Below are positions 25,283 to 35,009 of a stretch of DNA of 35,181 nt, piece by piece (position 1 is the first letter of the stretch; the number at the start of each line of letters is the position of its first letter). The stretch is from Treponema sp. (GTDB lineage Bacteria > Spirochaetota > Spirochaetia > Treponematales > Breznakiellaceae). A model generated the notes under the pieces. That model saw nothing but the letters and a program-made list of their open reading frames with translations, was not told where the DNA came from and made no database searches. The DNA lies in contig JAISAQ010000016.1 of assembly GCA_031266775.1 (NCBI GenBank), positions 1 through 35,181 of the forward strand, given 5' to 3'. The position numbers and the translations under genes are program-made.

Positions 25283-28075
25283 TCAGGCGTCCCCCAAGTA
25301 CCGGTGCATCGTCGACATCAGCTCATCGATGTCAAGGGGTTTCCCCACGTGGCTGTCCATACCGGCGTTGATGCACTTTTCAACGTCTTCCCTGAACACG
25401 TTGGCGGTCATGGCGACTATAGGGACCCTCCTCTGTGAGTCCTGAAATTCCGGGGGCCGCGCGGAGGCTTCCCGCTCGAGCCTTTCACGTTCAAATTCAC
25501 GAATGTTCCCGGTTGCCTCGTAACCGTCCATTTCGGGCATTTGAACATCCATGAAGATCATGTCGTAGACATCAGGATTTTCCCTGAAAAGCCGGCACGC
25601 CTCCGCGCCGTTTTCGGCGCAGTCCACCCTGACGCCTGTGGGTTCAAGCAGGGTAAGCACAATTTCGCGGTTTATTTCCATATCTTCCGCGAGCAGGATA
25701 CGCTTGCCGTCAAAACGTTCCTCTTTTTTTTCTTTCCCGGCGGAAACGGGAAGCTGTCCTATGCCAAGAACCTGGCTGATGGAATCCGCAATGGACGAGG
25801 GGAAAAGGGGCTTGGAGAGGAAACTGTCTACCCCCGCCTTTCTGGCTTCGTCTTCTATGACGTTCCACTCCGCCGCGGAGATCATGATGATAACCGCCTT
25901 GGCGCCGGCCTTTTTCTTGATCCACCGGGAAAGTTCTACGCCGTCAAGACCGGGCATCTTCCAGTCCACAAAGTAAACGTCGTAGGGGCCGTTCTTCTCT
26001 ATTACCGAGACGGCTTCACCGCCGTCCGCCGCGGTTTCGCAAAAAAAGCCCAGCCTTTCGGATATGTCGGCAAAGTAGTCCCTGACCCCCTTGTCATCAT
26101 CCACCGCAAGGACCCGTATGTCTTTCCAGCCGGCAAGATCCCGCCCCGGCTCCTTTTTTTCCTCCGCCTCTTTCAACTGTACGGTGAACGTAAAGACCGA
26201 ACCCTTCCCCGGCTCCGATTCCACGCCTATGGAACCGCCCATCATTCCAACGATGCTTTTTGAAATCGCAAGTCCAAGACCTGTACCGCCGAATTTGCGG
26301 GACGTACCCGAATCGGCCTGTTCAAACGAATTGAAAAGGCGCTTTTGCTGGTCCCCGCTGATACCTATGCCGGAATCCCTTACGCTTACCTTTACGGTAC
26401 AGACATCGTTTTCCTTTTTTTCAAGTTCCGCGTCCAGATTCAGGATTCCGAACTCCGGGGTAAACTTTACCGCGTTGGAAAGCAGGTTCGTAATAACCTG
26501 GGCAAGGCGCTGATCATCCCCGTTGAGAAAGGCCGGAATGTTCCGGTCTATATGCACTGTAAAATTCTGGCGCTTTTCTTCCACCCTGAAGTTGATAACG
26601 CCGACAATCTTCTGAAGCAGGCGTTCAAAGCAGAAATCGCCGGGCGAAAGTTCAAATTTTTTGGCCTCTATCTTCGACATGTCAAGGATGTCGTTAATGA
26701 CGCCCAGAAGGTGCGAGGAGGCGTCTTCGATTTTCCTGAGGCAGTATTCCTTTTTTTCGGCGCTGCCGGAATTTTTCGCTATGGAGATCATGCCTATGAT
26801 CGCGTTCATGGGGGTCCGCATCTCGTGGCTCATGTTGGCAAGAAAATCACTCTTTGCCTTGCTGGCCCGCTTGGCCTGTTTCAGCGCGGCATCCCTGTCT
26901 TTTTCACGGAGATCGCGGTCAAGGGCGCCGGCGATAACGCTGCTCACAGTACTTACCAGCTGGCGGTCGCCTTCCGGCCAGTTCCGCAGGGTAAACTGTT
27001 CTATGCTCAGCATGCCCCAGAACAGTCCGCCGACATAGAGGGGCGCCATGACAAACGACTTGACCCCCGCGCTCTCCATGATTTCATAGCGGCTATTCTC
27101 GCGGATGTCATTGCAGAAAAGGACGGGAATGACGCCGGGCTGTTCTCTGGGGAAACTGTCTGTCATAAAGGCGCCCATTTTTTCCTTGGAAGGAACGGTG
27201 ACAACATCATCCCGGGCGCACCAGAAATAAACGGCGCTGGCGGCCGTACCGGCGTCTCCGTAGGGCTGCGCTATGAGCATACGGTCAACCCTCATAAACT
27301 CGCCTGTAATCCTGAGGATCTCGTTTATCATCACCGAGCTGTCCCCGGAGGAAATAAAATTTCCCGCGATTTCGGACATCAGCGCCTGCTGCTTTACCCT
27401 TCTTAAAAAAGCCCCCTGGTTCTTTTTGTTGATTAGAAAACTCAGGCAGCCGCTTGAGATCACCACTAACGAGGAAACAAGAATGATGACCACAAGAAGA
27501 ATGATACGGTTTCTGGTTTCAAGAATGTAGTCGTCGGCAATGTCGACCCCCGCCAGCGCGATCACCCTGCCGGCCCTGTCGAATATGGGAGAATAGGAGC
27601 TTATAAGCCCGTTATAGCCTGCCGAATAGATCCCAAGCCTGCTTGCGACGGTGCGGCCTTTAAGGGCTTCCACCGGGGCCGGTTCGCCCGCTATGGGGGG
27701 CTTCGAAAGGTCCACCGTTCCGCTTGTAGTGTCGTTGTCGGCGATAAACTGAAACATATCCCCTTCTACGGGACGCAGAAAATACACAAACAGGACATTG
27801 TATTCCCCTGCAAAGGTAAAAAGCCGGTTCCTGATTTTGGCAAAGAGGGGTTTTTTCATGTCTTCGGGAACGGTAAGCTGGGCCAGTTCTTCCGCGGTAA
27901 CAAGGCGCGCGGCCGCCCGGCTTGCATAACACAGCCTCTCCTCCACGCTGAACAGGAAAGACGATGAAAGCGAAGAAATCAAAATACTTGTATAAATCGA
28001 AATCACCAGTACCATTAGACCGGCGATAAAAAAAAGTACGACGACAAAATTGTCATACAAGTATTTTTTTATCAT
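25283..28075 (-). CDS. Hybrid sensor histidine kinase with two receiver domains
   Basis: The 930-aa protein has, in order: a membrane helix at about 10-34; an extracytoplasmic sensor region (35-188), dCache/PDC-like with SSYSPIFDRAGRVIALAGVD; a second helix (189-215); a GAF-like domain (about 235-385); a HisKA domain with phosphorylated H417 in ANMSHEMRTPMN; an ATPase domain with N534, DSGIG at 567-571 and GGTGLGL at 596-602; a first receiver with D704 and K755; and a second with D843 and K912. There is no Hpt domain, so a separate phosphotransfer protein is required. GGAAG lies upstream of the ATG. It stands alone between tpiA and secG; the ligand is unknown. Confidence 0.95.
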   Translation of the reverse strand: MIKKYLYDNFVVVLFFIAGLMVLVISIYTSILISSLSSSFLFSVEERLCYASRAAARLVTAEELAQLTVPEDMKKPLFAKIRNRLFTFAGEYNVLFVYFLRPVEGDMFQFIADNDTTSGTVDLSKPPIAGEPAPVEALKGRTVASRLGIYSAGYNGLISSYSPIFDRAGRVIALAGVDIADDYILETRNRIILLVVIILVSSLVVISSGCLSFLINKKNQGAFLRRVKQQALMSEIAGNFISSGDSSVMINEILRITGEFMRVDRMLIAQPYGDAGTAASAVYFWCARDDVVTVPSKEKMGAFMTDSFPREQPGVIPVLFCNDIRENSRYEIMESAGVKSFVMAPLYVGGLFWGMLSIEQFTLRNWPEGDRQLVSTVSSVIAGALDRDLREKDRDAALKQAKRASKAKSDFLANMSHEMRTPMNAIIGMISIAKNSGSAEKKEYCLRKIEDASSHLLGVINDILDMSKIEAKKFELSPGDFCFERLLQKIVGVINFRVEEKRQNFTVHIDRNIPAFLNGDDQRLAQVITNLLSNAVKFTPEFGILNLDAELEKKENDVCTVKVSVRDSGIGISGDQQKRLFNSFEQADSGTSRKFGGTGLGLAISKSIVGMMGGSIGVESEPGKGSVFTFTVQLKEAEEKKEPGRDLAGWKDIRVLAVDDDKGVRDYFADISERLGFFCETAADGGEAVSVIEKNGPYDVYFVDWKMPGLDGVELSRWIKKKAGAKAVIIMISAAEWNVIEDEARKAGVDSFLSKPLFPSSIADSISQVLGIGQLPVSAGKEKKEERFDGKRILLAEDMEINREIVLTLLEPTGVRVDCAENGAEACRLFRENPDVYDMIFMDVQMPEMDGYEATGNIREFERERLEREASARPPEFQDSQRRVPIVAMTANVFREDVEKCINAGMDSHVGKPLDIDELMSTMHRYLGDA

Positions 28076-28153
28076 TCTTTATCTTCCGCGCCTGCGCGCG
28101 CCTGGACCCGCCTTGTACCGGCGGCGGAACCGTTTCCGTATGCCGGACAAACA

Positions 28154-28197
28154 CCCGGAAGCGGCGGCCGCGTACCCGCCGGCATGCGGCTTCCGGG
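28154..28197 (-). terminator. Hairpin downstream of tpiA
   Basis: Arms CCCGGAAGC and GCTTCCGGG are perfectly complementary, with a 26-base GC-rich loop, starting six bases after the tpiA stop on the minus strand and followed by TGTTTGT. It is a plausible but not ideal intrinsic terminator that would separate tpiA from the kinase gene. Confidence 0.5.
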
Positions 28198-28202
28198 GTT
28201 TT

Positions 28203-28958
28203 TCAGTTAAACGCGGCGATGGGTACGAAGGTATCGGCCTTGAGGGCCGCGCCGCCCACAAGCGCGCCGTCTATGTTCTCCTTTGCCATGAGCTGGGCGG
28301 CGTTATCCGGCTTGACCGATCCGCCGTACTGTATGATGATCTTCTCCGCCGCGCCGCCGCCGTAAAGCCTTCCTATGACCCCGCGCACCCAGGCGTGAAT
28401 CGCGTCGGCGTCTTCCGGTGTGGCGGTTTTGCCGGTACCTATGGCCCAGACAGGCTCATAGGCAATAACAATGCCGGAAAGATCCCCGGGGGAAACGCCT
28501 TCAAGGCCCTTTACGGTCTGGGTCTCGCAGACCGCCTCCGCCCTGCCCGCTTCCCGTTCCTCAAGCAGTTCCCCTACGCAGAGGATAACCTCAAGGCCGT
28601 GCTTCAGGGCAAGTTTCACCTTTTTGTTGATGAGGGCGTCGTCTTCCTTGTACACATGGCGCCGTTCGCTGTGGCCAAGGATCACGGTCTGTACGCCAAG
28701 ATCCTTGAGCTGCAACACGGAAACTTCCCCGGTGTGGGCTCCCTGTTCTTCCGCCGCCATGTTCTGCGCGCCCAGAGCGATATTGGTTCCCCTGATAATG
28801 GGACCCACGGTTTCAAGGCTCGTGAAACTGGGCGCCACAAGGTATTTATGCTTCCCGTTCCTGAGCCCGGCAACCAGCGCCCCAGCCAATTCCGCCGCCT
28901 CGGCGCGGGTCTTGTGCATTTTCCAGTTTCCGGCGATGTAATATGTACGATTTGCCAT
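28203..28958 (-). CDS. tpiA: Triosephosphate isomerase
   Basis: This 251-aa TIM-barrel enzyme interconverts dihydroxyacetone phosphate and glyceraldehyde 3-phosphate in glycolysis. Active-site residues are all present: K13 in GNWKMHK, H96 in LGHSERR and E168 in AYEPVWAIGTG. The phosphate-binding QYGGSV is near 215. A start at 28970 is open, but GGAGG lies correctly before the ATG at 28956-28958, and the longer form would use that GGAGG as coding sequence. It follows pgk on the same strand by 71 bases, as often seen for triose-phosphate genes. The DhaK/DhaL product would enter here if it is DHAP. Confidence 0.97.
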   Translation of the reverse strand: MANRTYYIAGNWKMHKTRAEAAELAGALVAGLRNGKHKYLVAPSFTSLETVGPIIRGTNIALGAQNMAAEEQGAHTGEVSVLQLKDLGVQTVILGHSERRHVYKEDDALINKKVKLALKHGLEVILCVGELLEEREAGRAEAVCETQTVKGLEGVSPGDLSGIVIAYEPVWAIGTGKTATPEDADAIHAWVRGVIGRLYGGGAAEKIIIQYGGSVKPDNAAQLMAKENIDGALVGGAALKADTFVPIAAFN

Positions 28959-29029
28959 TGTTTCCTCCATACTATAAAGCGGCGATAAAGCGGCGCCGGT
29001 TTATCCGCGTCCGAATGAATCGCGCTTCC

Positions 29030-30295
29030 CTAGATCCTGCAGACTTCGATGCCCGGCAGTTTTTTGCCTTCAAGCAGCTCCAGCGAAGCTCCGCCGCCCG
29101 TAGAAACGTGGCTCATTTTTGAGGCAAGGTTGAATTTGTTCACCGCCGCGACGGAATCGCCGCCGCCGACAACGGTAACCGCTCCCCTGCCGGTGGCTTC
29201 CGCCACAAGTTTCGCTACTTCTTCGGTGCCTTTGGCAAAGGCGTCAAATTCAAAGACTCCCACAGGACCGTTCCACACAATGGTTTTTGCCCCGGCAAGC
29301 ACGTCCCTGTATTGGGCTATGGTTTTGGGCCCCACATCAAGACCCATGAGATTATCCGGCAGATCCGCGCCGTCAACCGGAACGGGTTTCGCGGCGGCGT
29401 CGAAGGTTTCCGCGGCAACATGATCTACGGGAAGGACGATCTTCGCGCCCGCCGTCCGCGCCGCCTCAAGGATCTTCTTTGCCGTGTCAATCTGATCATC
29501 CTCTACAAGCGATTTTCCCGTTTTCCGGCCCTGGGCCTTGAGGAAGGTATAGGCCATGCCGCCGCCTATTACGAGGGCCGAGGCGTTTTTGAGGAGGCTT
29601 TCGAGGACCGCGATCTTTGAGCTTACCTTGGCCCCGCCTATGACGGCAACAAGGGGCTTCGCCGGATTTGTGACGATGGGCTCGAGGTAATTCACCTCTT
29701 TTTCCATGAGGAAACCCGCCGCCGACTCAGGCGCGAATTTGGCGATTGACGCGGTAGACGCGTGATCGCGGTGGGCGGTGCCGAAGGCGTCGTTTACAAA
29801 AATGTCGCCGTAGGAGGCCAGCTCTTTGGCAAGCTTGTCCCGTTCGGCGGGATCTTTGCTGGTCTCTTCCTTGTGGAAACGGGTATTTTCCAGCATGATC
29901 ACCGTTCCGTCTTTCTGACCGGCTATAAAGGACTTCTTGCCGTAACAGCCGTCTTCCCCGGCAAAGACCACGGGCCGCCCGAGTTTCTTTTCAAGCCAGG
30001 CCGCAACCGGGGCCATGCGGTGTTTGCCCCTGATGTAGGCTTCCTCGTCGAAGGGCCTGCCGTCTTTTTCGGCCTTTTCCTTCGCCTTTTTGGCGTCCTT
30101 GGAAGGGTCCCCCAGATGGCTCATCAGGGTCAGCGTCTTTACCCCTTCGTCAAGGATGTACTTGATCGTGGGAATCGCCGCGGTAATACGGGTATCATCC
30201 TGCACAACTCCGTCTTTCATGGGCACGTTAAAATCGACCCGCATGATGACCCGTTTGCCCTTGAGATCGACGGATTTGACTGTCTTTATCGCCAT
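29030..30295 (-). CDS. pgk: Phosphoglycerate kinase
   Basis: The 421-aa enzyme makes ATP from 1,3-bisphosphoglycerate in glycolysis. The N-terminal substrate motif KRVIMRVDFNVPMKDG is at about 14-29. The hinge and nucleotide domain include AVIGGAKVSSKI, NGPVGVFEFDAF and GGGDSVAAVNKF, and STGGGASLELLEGK lies near the C-terminus. It is complete and of family length. GGAGG precedes the ATG. Its upstream region, shared with the end of gap, carries palindrome copy 4 and other inverted repeats; any promoter should lie there. Confidence 0.97.
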   Translation of the reverse strand: MAIKTVKSVDLKGKRVIMRVDFNVPMKDGVVQDDTRITAAIPTIKYILDEGVKTLTLMSHLGDPSKDAKKAKEKAEKDGRPFDEEAYIRGKHRMAPVAAWLEKKLGRPVVFAGEDGCYGKKSFIAGQKDGTVIMLENTRFHKEETSKDPAERDKLAKELASYGDIFVNDAFGTAHRDHASTASIAKFAPESAAGFLMEKEVNYLEPIVTNPAKPLVAVIGGAKVSSKIAVLESLLKNASALVIGGGMAYTFLKAQGRKTGKSLVEDDQIDTAKKILEAARTAGAKIVLPVDHVAAETFDAAAKPVPVDGADLPDNLMGLDVGPKTIAQYRDVLAGAKTIVWNGPVGVFEFDAFAKGTEEVAKLVAEATGRGAVTVVGGGDSVAAVNKFNLASKMSHVSTGGGASLELLEGKKLPGIEVCRI

Positions 30296-30320
30296 AACTG
30301 CCTCCGAATCGCCAGCCTTT

Positions 30321-30356
30321 GAAGCTGTTCCAAAACTTCAGTTTTTGGAACAGCTT
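30321..30356. repeat. Palindromic element, copy 4, upstream of pgk
   Basis: Seventeen-base arms GAAGCTGTTCCAAAACT and AGTTTTGGAACAGCTTC are perfectly complementary around TC. Compared with copy 1, three pairs are changed and each change is matched on the other arm. It lies 25 bases before the pgk start codon. Confidence 0.8.
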
Positions 30357-30364
30357 CTTACCCC

Positions 30365-30421
30365 GGAGAAAATTGCATGAGAGGCAAATGCCTGCCTTAC
30401 AAAAAATTGGCAATTTTCTCC
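30365..30421. repeat. Long inverted repeat in the gap-pgk spacer
   Basis: GGAGAAAATTGC and GCAATTTTCTCC are perfect 12-base inverted repeats 33 bases apart, with a smaller GGCAAATGCC palindrome between them. It is unrelated in sequence to the palindrome family. Confidence 0.6.
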
Positions 30422-30429
30422 AAGAGCTT

Positions 30430-30456
30430 GTTTCAAAACCGGCCGGATTTTGAAAC
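30430..30456. repeat. Hairpin in the gap-pgk spacer
   Basis: GTTTCAAAA and TTTTGAAAC form perfect nine-base arms around a GC-rich centre CCGGCCGGA. It is a third separate inverted repeat in this spacer, just downstream of the gap terminator. Confidence 0.55.
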
Positions 30457-30469
30457 CGCCCAAACCATC

Positions 30470-30503
30470 AAAAAAAGCCCCGGCCCGGAAAGAGGCCCGG
30501 AGC
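30470..30503 (-). terminator. Rho-independent terminator of gap
   Basis: On the minus strand GCTCCGGGCC and a nearly complementary CCGGGCCGGGGC form a GC-rich stem around TCTTT (one G-U pair and a bulge), followed by six Ts. It lies about 75 bases after the gap stop codon, the classic terminator arrangement. Confidence 0.75.
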
Positions 30504-30578
30504 TTCCTTGCACACAAGAGGAGGAAACAATGCCTTCCCTTAAAAGGGCCTTTCCCCCGTACAGAAAAACCGCCGGGC

Positions 30579-31775
<1,197 letters not shown>

Positions 31776-31850
31776 TCAAGAGAATATAACACACGCCCAG
31801 CGCTCGGAGAATACCGCTATGACCAGTAATTACAGCCCGGTTTCAGCCAG

Positions 31851-32242
31851 TTACTCCTTCGCCGACTTCAATGCGATCCGGTAAAGAGAATCGGAAATAT
31901 AACAGGATGAATGAAGCAGTAAATCCAGAAAAGGTTTGACTTCGCCAATCAATCCTTTGTTTTTCGCTGCAACCAATATACCGGCTATGCCTATTATCTT
32001 TATACCGTTTTGGGCGGCTATTCTTCTTCCCTTGCGTTCATCAACAAAGCGGCATCCCCGGGTTCATCAATTTTTCCCTGGGCCCATGTTATCATTTTCG
32101 CGGATTCCGGTTTTCCTGAAACCGAAAACTCACGGTACACCTGCACAGGAATAGAGACTTCCTCGAAAAGACGGTCAATAATATCCAGCTTATCGCATTT
32201 TGCCAAAGCGATGAGCAGTGAACTGTCACAGATAATGAGCAT
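31851..32242 (-). pseudogene. Frameshifted PIN/DUF3368-type toxin
   Basis: The first frame encodes MLIICDSSLLIALAKCDKLD and onward, the PIN-domain start with its first catalytic aspartate (D6), and runs to EPGDAALLM before a stop at 32018-32020. The rest of the family, FVDERKGRRIAAQNGIKIIG then ILVAAKNKGLI and EVKPFLDLL up to LKSAKE, is found in a different reading frame of the same strand, ending at 31851-31853. The family segment that normally lies between EA/AA and the FVDER motif, about a dozen residues with further acidic residues, is missing. So a deletion with a frame change broke the gene. PIN toxins are RNases; this one should be inactive. It starts two bases after its partner's stop. 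Confidence 0.75.
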
Positions 32243-32244
32243 AG

Positions 32245-32490
32245 CTACTTAAAATACGTCAATTCTTTTTCCAAATCTTCCGCTTCCGAATCCGCCGCCG
32301 GTACACCCGCTCCGGCCAGCGCATCAAGGAAATCGAAGATGTTCATTCCACACAAATTGGCCGATTGTGTCATGGTTAGCCTGCCTTCCGCGAACATTTT
32401 GACCGCATAGTCCCGGCTCATAGCCGCGGCCATTTCATCTTTGCTCATGTTTGCTGCGGAGAGGATATCCTCTGATACCTGTATCGTCAT
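32245..32490 (-). CDS. UPF0175-like small antitoxin
   Basis: The chosen product is about 81 aa. It contains the family core YAVKMFAEGRLTMTQSANLC followed by GMNIFDFLDALAGAGVP, a helix-turn-helix-like segment typical of UPF0175 proteins, which are paired with DUF3368 PIN toxins. The open frame extends to 32535, but the ATG at 32488-32490 is preceded by GGAG at suitable distance and begins the conserved MTIQVSEDI part. The gene appears intact although its toxin partner downstream is broken. Confidence 0.75.
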   Translation of the reverse strand: MTIQVSEDILSAANMSKDEMAAAMSRDYAVKMFAEGRLTMTQSANLCGMNIFDFLDALAGAGVPAADSEAEDLEKELTYFK

Positions 32491-32540
32491 GGTCTCCATA
32501 GTTCCGATCATAGGCGGTACCATCGCCTTTTTCAAGGGGG

Positions 32541-32580
32541 AGGCACGGGGACCGTCCTTTCAGGACAGTCCCCGTGCCCT
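32541..32580. repeat. Strong hairpin between the GLUG gene and the antitoxin gene
   Basis: Arms AGGCACGGGGACCGTCCT and AGGACAGTCCCCGTGCCCT pair over 17 positions with one internal mismatch, around the loop TTC. It directly follows the stop codon of the GLUG gene. There is no T run on either strand, so it may be a REP-like palindrome rather than a classical terminator. Confidence 0.65.
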
Positions 32581-34214
32581 TAGAATGTTAAAGGATCTCC
32601 AAGCGGCGAAGTCTGCCAGGGCAGCGCCGGGTAGTCGTAACCGGACAGGAACTTCCAGTCCCCGGTTACGGGAGTGAAGTTCCAGTTGAGGCTGCCGGAA
32701 GCGTACACCGCTCCCGCCGATGGTCCCTTAAAAGCGGAGCGGGCATAGGTCTCCCCGTCCTTGCCGGCCGTACCCGGGTCAAGCGCCGGTGTTGGATTAC
32801 CGGAAAGTACCACATCTGAGGCGGCGAAGTTGTTGCTGAGGTCCGCCCCATTCCCTTTAATGCGGCGGACTTTGTCTGAATCGTTTGACGTTACCATCGT
32901 ATTCAGGGCCGCGCAGTTCGCAACAAACTCGCCACTGAACACGGTTTCTCCGATGATGCCCCCTGAGTAACAATAGGGGTGGCTGCCGTTTCCGCCCGCG
33001 CTGACCGTACCCAGGGCATAGCATTGCGAAATGGATCCTCCCTGCCCTGAAATCCCTCCCGCGGCAACGGTTAACGAATTATTACTATTAGATGCGGATA
33101 CAACGGCCCACGCATAACAGCGGGTAATACTGCCGCCTCCATCTCCCGTTATACCCCCCGCCTGAGCATAGGCGGCGGCCCCGCCAAGCGCCGTAACCTT
33201 GCAGGAAGTGTAACATTCCGCAATATTGCCGTAGCTGCTCCCAACTATGCCGCCTGCCACGGCGCCGCCGCCGCTGCTTTCACTCTTTCCCCAAAGAGTC
33301 CCGGTAAAAGAACTTTTCTGGATAGTTGTTGTTGTAGCCTGTCCGGCAATCCCGCCGCAGGCCATATAGGGAAGACCGGTAACGCCGATGGACCCGGAAA
33401 CGGTAATGTTATTAAATTCCGAACCTTCGGCATAACCGGCAAGAGCGCCAATATAGACGAGGCCTGTTTCGGCAAGATTCAGCGGGGAGACGCCGGTCCC
33501 CAAATTACACTGTATCTTAAGGTTCTTTATCGCCGCCCCGTCGGTATAGCCGAAAAGCCCCAGGTATGAGGCGGAAAGATCCGCGAAGGAATTAATAGTG
33601 ATACTATGGCCGTGCCCGTCAAACACCGCCCTGAAATGATCACCGCCATTGCCTATAGGCGTCCAGGGCCGGGTCAGGGTTATGTCGTTTTCCAGGTGAA
33701 AGGCTATTGAACCATCAATGGCAAAATCCGTTCCTATTCTGCGCAGTTCATTTTCATTGTGAATATAAATATCCGCAAGAGACGCTTCGTAGGCGGCGTC
33801 GACAACCATCCTGACGCTTATGAAAGCCGGTTGTCCCGGAACGACGGCTGCCGTTTCACTTCCCGTTCCGGCCAGGACGCCGGCGGAATCCCAGGCCCTT
33901 ACCGTAACGGTCCATACCCCCGGCCGCACGAAGACGGTAACGCTTCCTCCCGCCGCGTCCCGTTCAATGATTTCCCCCGGCCCCGCCAGCGTTATACGGT
34001 AACGCAGGGTTGAAGTAAAACCATTTGAAAGAACAGAACGGGCCGCGCCGTTCCGGCTTTCGCCGGGAAGAACCACCGTGAGGCTGCCTTCCCCGTTTCC
34101 CGCCGCCTAGGGAAAATCGCAGGAACATACAAACAGGACAACGGCAAAAAGGGCGCTTGTTCTTAACAGGGAAACCATTCCGCCTGAAACAGGCCGGGAG
34201 ATCTTTTTTGCCAT
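32580..34214 (-). pseudogene. GLUG-repeat lipoprotein interrupted by an in-frame amber codon
   Basis: The reading frame begins at the ATG at 34212-34214 with GAGGAG upstream and encodes MAKKISRPVSGGMVSLLRTS, then ALFAVVLFVCSCDFP, a lipoprotein signal. Codon 36 is TAG (34107-34109). In the same frame the protein continues immediately with AAGNGEGSLTVVLPG and reads for about 500 residues to 32580. That part has a carbohydrate-binding-like N-terminal domain (TVTVRAWDSAGVLAG) and then glycine-rich GLUG-type repeats (GGIAGQA, GGIVGSS, GGITGDG, GGISGQG, GGIIGET), a beta-helix motif of surface proteins. A GTG at 34076 could start the second piece, but then without a signal. It is probably a recent nonsense mutation; a sequencing error is possible. 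Confidence 0.75.
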
Positions 34215-34339
34215 ACGTTTCTCCTCATGGAGTTTTTCCCAAAAAAATAAATTTACGGGAAAACTTCCATAGTGAAAATTTATTGGCAAATAATTTATCT
34301 GTCACCTAGCAAAGTGTCAGGTGCAATTTTTGAGACGGC

Positions 34340-34972
34340 TCATCTGTCCAATTCCAGGTCCAGACCGGCAAGCTCCCGTTTTGAATGGATGTCGAGCTTC
34401 ATGTAGATGGAACTGAGGGCGGTACGTATGGTCCGGCCGGTGGTGCCCATTGCTTCGGCGATTTCCCCGCCGCTGAGGCGCTTCTGGGCAAGGAGGGCGA
34501 TTTTCCGTTCCCAGGGGGTAAGGGGCGGTATGGACAGGGGCTTTTTCTTTTTGCGGCGTTCCCGGTACAGGGCCGCCAGTTCCCGGCCCTGCTTCAGGTG
34601 GAGTTCAAGGCGTTTGAGCAGTATTTCTTTGACAAAAGGTTTGGTAATATAATCCACCGCCCCCAGTTCCAGGCCCCGGAGTTCCGCCGCCGTTTCATTC
34701 ACGCCGGTAAGAAACATGACGGGAACGCCCGCCGCGCTGTCGAGGGTGCGTATGTTCCGCAGTGTTTCGTAGCCGTTCATATCCGGCATGAATACGTCAA
34801 GGAGAATGAGGTCAGGCGTGTAATCCCCGGCAAGGAGTTCCAGCGCCCCGCGGCCGGAAGCGGCAAGAGATGTCTCGTAGTCTCCTTCGAGAAATGATTC
34901 GGTCATTTCAAGAAAATCCTCGTCGTCATCAATGATGAGGATACGGCCTTTTGGTACACTGCTGTCTGCCAT
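34340..34972 (-). CDS. Response regulator with receiver and LuxR-like HTH domains
   Basis: The protein (about 210 aa) has a receiver domain, with RILIIDDDEDFLEM near the N-terminus, the phosphorylated aspartate in LILLDVFMPDMNG and the lysine in DYITKPF. A basic linker (RERRKKKKP) and a C-terminal helix-turn-helix follow, LTPWERKIALLAQKRLSGGE then IAEAMGTTGRTIRTAL and KLDIHSKREL, which resembles LuxR-type DNA-binding domains. The frame is open to 35017, but that ATG lies in the loop of a palindrome and lacks a ribosome-binding site, whereas AAGGG precedes the ATG at 34970-34972, although closely. No kinase is adjacent; the hybrid kinase at 25283-28075 is the only kinase in the window, and a link is unproven. 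Confidence 0.88.
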   Translation of the reverse strand: MADSSVPKGRILIIDDDEDFLEMTESFLEGDYETSLAASGRGALELLAGDYTPDLILLDVFMPDMNGYETLRNIRTLDSAAGVPVMFLTGVNETAAELRGLELGAVDYITKPFVKEILLKRLELHLKQGRELAALYRERRKKKKPLSIPPLTPWERKIALLAQKRLSGGEIAEAMGTTGRTIRTALSSIYMKLDIHSKRELAGLDLELDR

Positions 34973-35009
34973 TCCCTTTTGAATATACAGGACGGTTCCT
35001 TTTCCGTCA

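Noticed and set aside
28971..29029. Short direct repeat TAAAGCGGCG in the pgk-tpiA spacer
   Set aside because: Only two adjacent ten-base copies; too short to claim a tandem repeat or regulatory array.
34107..34289. A separate 60-residue small lipoprotein
   Set aside because: The stop codon is in frame with the long GLUG-type sequence that follows at once, so this is better read as the signal part of an interrupted gene.
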